Notes under the pieces: generated by a model
The model's database searches: none
Seen by the model: only the letters and a program-made list of their open reading frames with translations
What the model was told of the DNA's origin: nothing
Made by a program: the position numbers and the translations under genes
In this document: positions 62,867 to 64,000 of the stretch, piece after piece
Position numbering within the stretch: position 1 is the first letter of the stretch
How the letters are laid out: each line of letters opens with the position of its first letter
From: Salvelinus alpinus
Taxonomy: Eukaryota; Chordata; Actinopteri; Salmoniformes; Salmonidae
Assembly (NCBI RefSeq): GCF_045679555.1
Contig: NC_092096.1
Span: 17,861,612 to 17,925,611 of the forward strand
Direction of reading: 5' to 3'
Length of the DNA: 64,000 nt

Positions 62867-63332
62867 AACGTTAACAGTTCTGCGCTGCTCCGCAAAGCGT
62901 AAGAAGTAGAGACCCTATCACCATAAATGCTGCAGGGCCAATGCAGACAGCAGATTGACCATGTAGTTCCTTTTAGCCTGCCTGATCTCTAGCCATCGTG
63001 CACTGGCCAACATAACATGGGAGGTTGCGTTCACGTGGGCTAGTCCCTCCCATGTAACAAAACACCATTCAGCAGTATGTCAACATCAAACTCCTTGCTC
63101 CGGCAAAACGATACGCCACGCCCATGGACCTTAGTTTATTCTCCCAAGTATGTAGCGAACATAGAGCAGCGGAATAATTCAGTTTGAGTCGTCAGGCTAT
63201 GTCAACACACTCACGCTGAGAAGAAGAACCGGTTAAAGAAATCGGACGATCCATTTTCTGGATTTAAGTTAGCACCTCCCTCTAGTGAACCACTTATCCA
63301 AGCTGTTGTTTTTATCATAACCAAATATTAAA
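62867..63332 (+). promoter_or_regulatory. Likely promoter and 5' UTR of the gene at 63333
   Basis: Relatively GC-balanced, non-repetitive sequence between the fold-back element and the signal-peptide exon. No clear TATA box or initiator was identified; a CACGCCCATGG segment lies near 63117. Assigned by position only. Confidence 0.3.
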
Positions 63333-63392
63333 ATGGGAAGAATGAATATCTGGGTAAAACGGGCGTTCATTTGTGTGTGTGTCTTGATCGGG
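63333..63392 (+). CDS. First coding exon of a secreted or membrane protein (partial gene)
   Basis: ATG at 63333 opens 20 codons, MGRMNIWVKRAFICVCVLIG, ending exactly at a consensus donor GGG|GTAAGTGA (63393). A basic start followed by AFICVCVLIG is a typical signal-peptide n- and h-region. The ATG context AAAATGG is acceptable. Upstream 5' UTR sequence (about 63150-63332) contains no other ATG in a long frame. The rest of the gene lies beyond the window or in later exons I cannot see before 64000. Identity unknown. Confidence 0.5.
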
Positions 63393-64000
63393 GTAAGTGA
63401 TCTTCCAGTCTATTGGCCTTATTTTATTCGAGTTGATGAACTCGTTTTTTTTATCGGTCACTTATGACAGTTTAGACAAGTTTTGTTACATGACTTCCAT
63501 TCTTACATTTATTACAGCGCTGTTTGTTGTTGTTACGCGCTCGGTGGGGTGCCCAAGCAGTGAAAGGTGCTGCTTACATAAAAAAAAATTGGCCGATTGT
63601 TCTCATCTAGTGTAGTACTGAACAAAGAACTAAAACAAAGTAGATGTTGTAGCCTACGTAGTTACCCTTTGATATCAGCTGTCATGTTTAAACTTTCACT
63701 GGAATCAGTTTTTTTAGGTGTGGCTTGTGGGAATGTGTTCAACATATTTATTTAATGTCTCAGCATATTCTACTTAAGCTGCAGCATGTTATAAAGTTAT
63801 GTCATGTTTATTAACTCAGACACACGGCATACCACAAAGGGGTTGTAAGTATATTTGATTAGTAAACAGCCAACTGAATTAACATTTCAGCTATTCATCT
63901 CATCATTTATAGGATATTTATAAATGATACATATGATATATTGTAAACTCATGAACCCTCTGCTCACAAACCCTGTAAATAATTCCATCCCTCATGCCTC
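63393..64000 (+). other. Intron 1 of the signal-peptide gene (start only)
   Basis: Begins with GTAAGTGATC. No second exon is recognised before the window ends. A 72-codon open frame inside it (63397-63615) has no recognisable content. Confidence 0.4.

Overview
The window is vertebrate nuclear DNA, almost certainly from a salmonid fish. The pointers are HpaI-type SINEs (tRNA-derived head, 3' end reading into TTAAATAAA), the larger tRNA-derived salmonid SINE, Tc1-like transposon relics, short fold-back MITEs and LINEs with ATCAAATCAAAT-type tails. There are no prokaryotic features. The assignment rests on remembered repeat families, not on a database search.

The landscape is dominated by tandem repeats. 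About 25 minisatellite or microsatellite arrays with unrelated units (13 to 56 bp, plus (CA)n) fill roughly 25 kb, about 40% of the window. Large ones are 304-1869 (23 bp), 7437-8341 (43 bp), 9588-10494 (15 bp), 15740-16980 (38 bp purine), 18016-19027 (50 bp), 19199-20160 (40 bp), 20698-23040 (30 bp), 27975-30505 (26 bp), 35288-36842 (40/44 bp), 41146-43629 (46 bp), 44396-46627 (45 bp) and 59372-61217 (56 bp). Two arrays are direct amplifications of parts of an adjoining SINE. Two others were split by LINE insertions, one of which carries an unbroken 981-residue endonuclease/reverse-transcriptase ORF (2403-5348, minus).

Few host genes are visible. (1) A complete Rab GTPase on the minus strand, closest to RAB19/RAB43, has three coding exons (48421-48218, 41093-40910, 40640-40357) that join in phase into 223 residues. 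Its 7.1 kb first intron is about 70% minisatellite. (2) A plus-strand, Glu/Lys-rich coiled-coil gene or gene relic lies at 49855-52108, possibly continuing at 55668-55855; it contains in-frame stops in its 5' part and exon-like segments further on. (3) A first coding exon at 63333-63392 encodes a signal-peptide-like start and a consensus splice donor, and opens a gene that leaves the window.

The most unusual object is a complete LTR element at 52334-55654. It has two apparently identical 493 bp LTRs, a 5 bp target duplication and a purine tract. Its one ORF of 803 codons starts inside the 5' LTR, fills the whole internal region and stops at the purine tract. The product has acidic, Trp-rich, proline-rich and 9-residue-repeat regions and no protease, reverse transcriptase or integrase. 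Two related solo LTRs (6783-7181 plus; 23672-24076 minus) share its ends and two internal hairpins whose stems differ in sequence but keep pairing. This looks like a family of non-autonomous retroelements with a structured LTR RNA.
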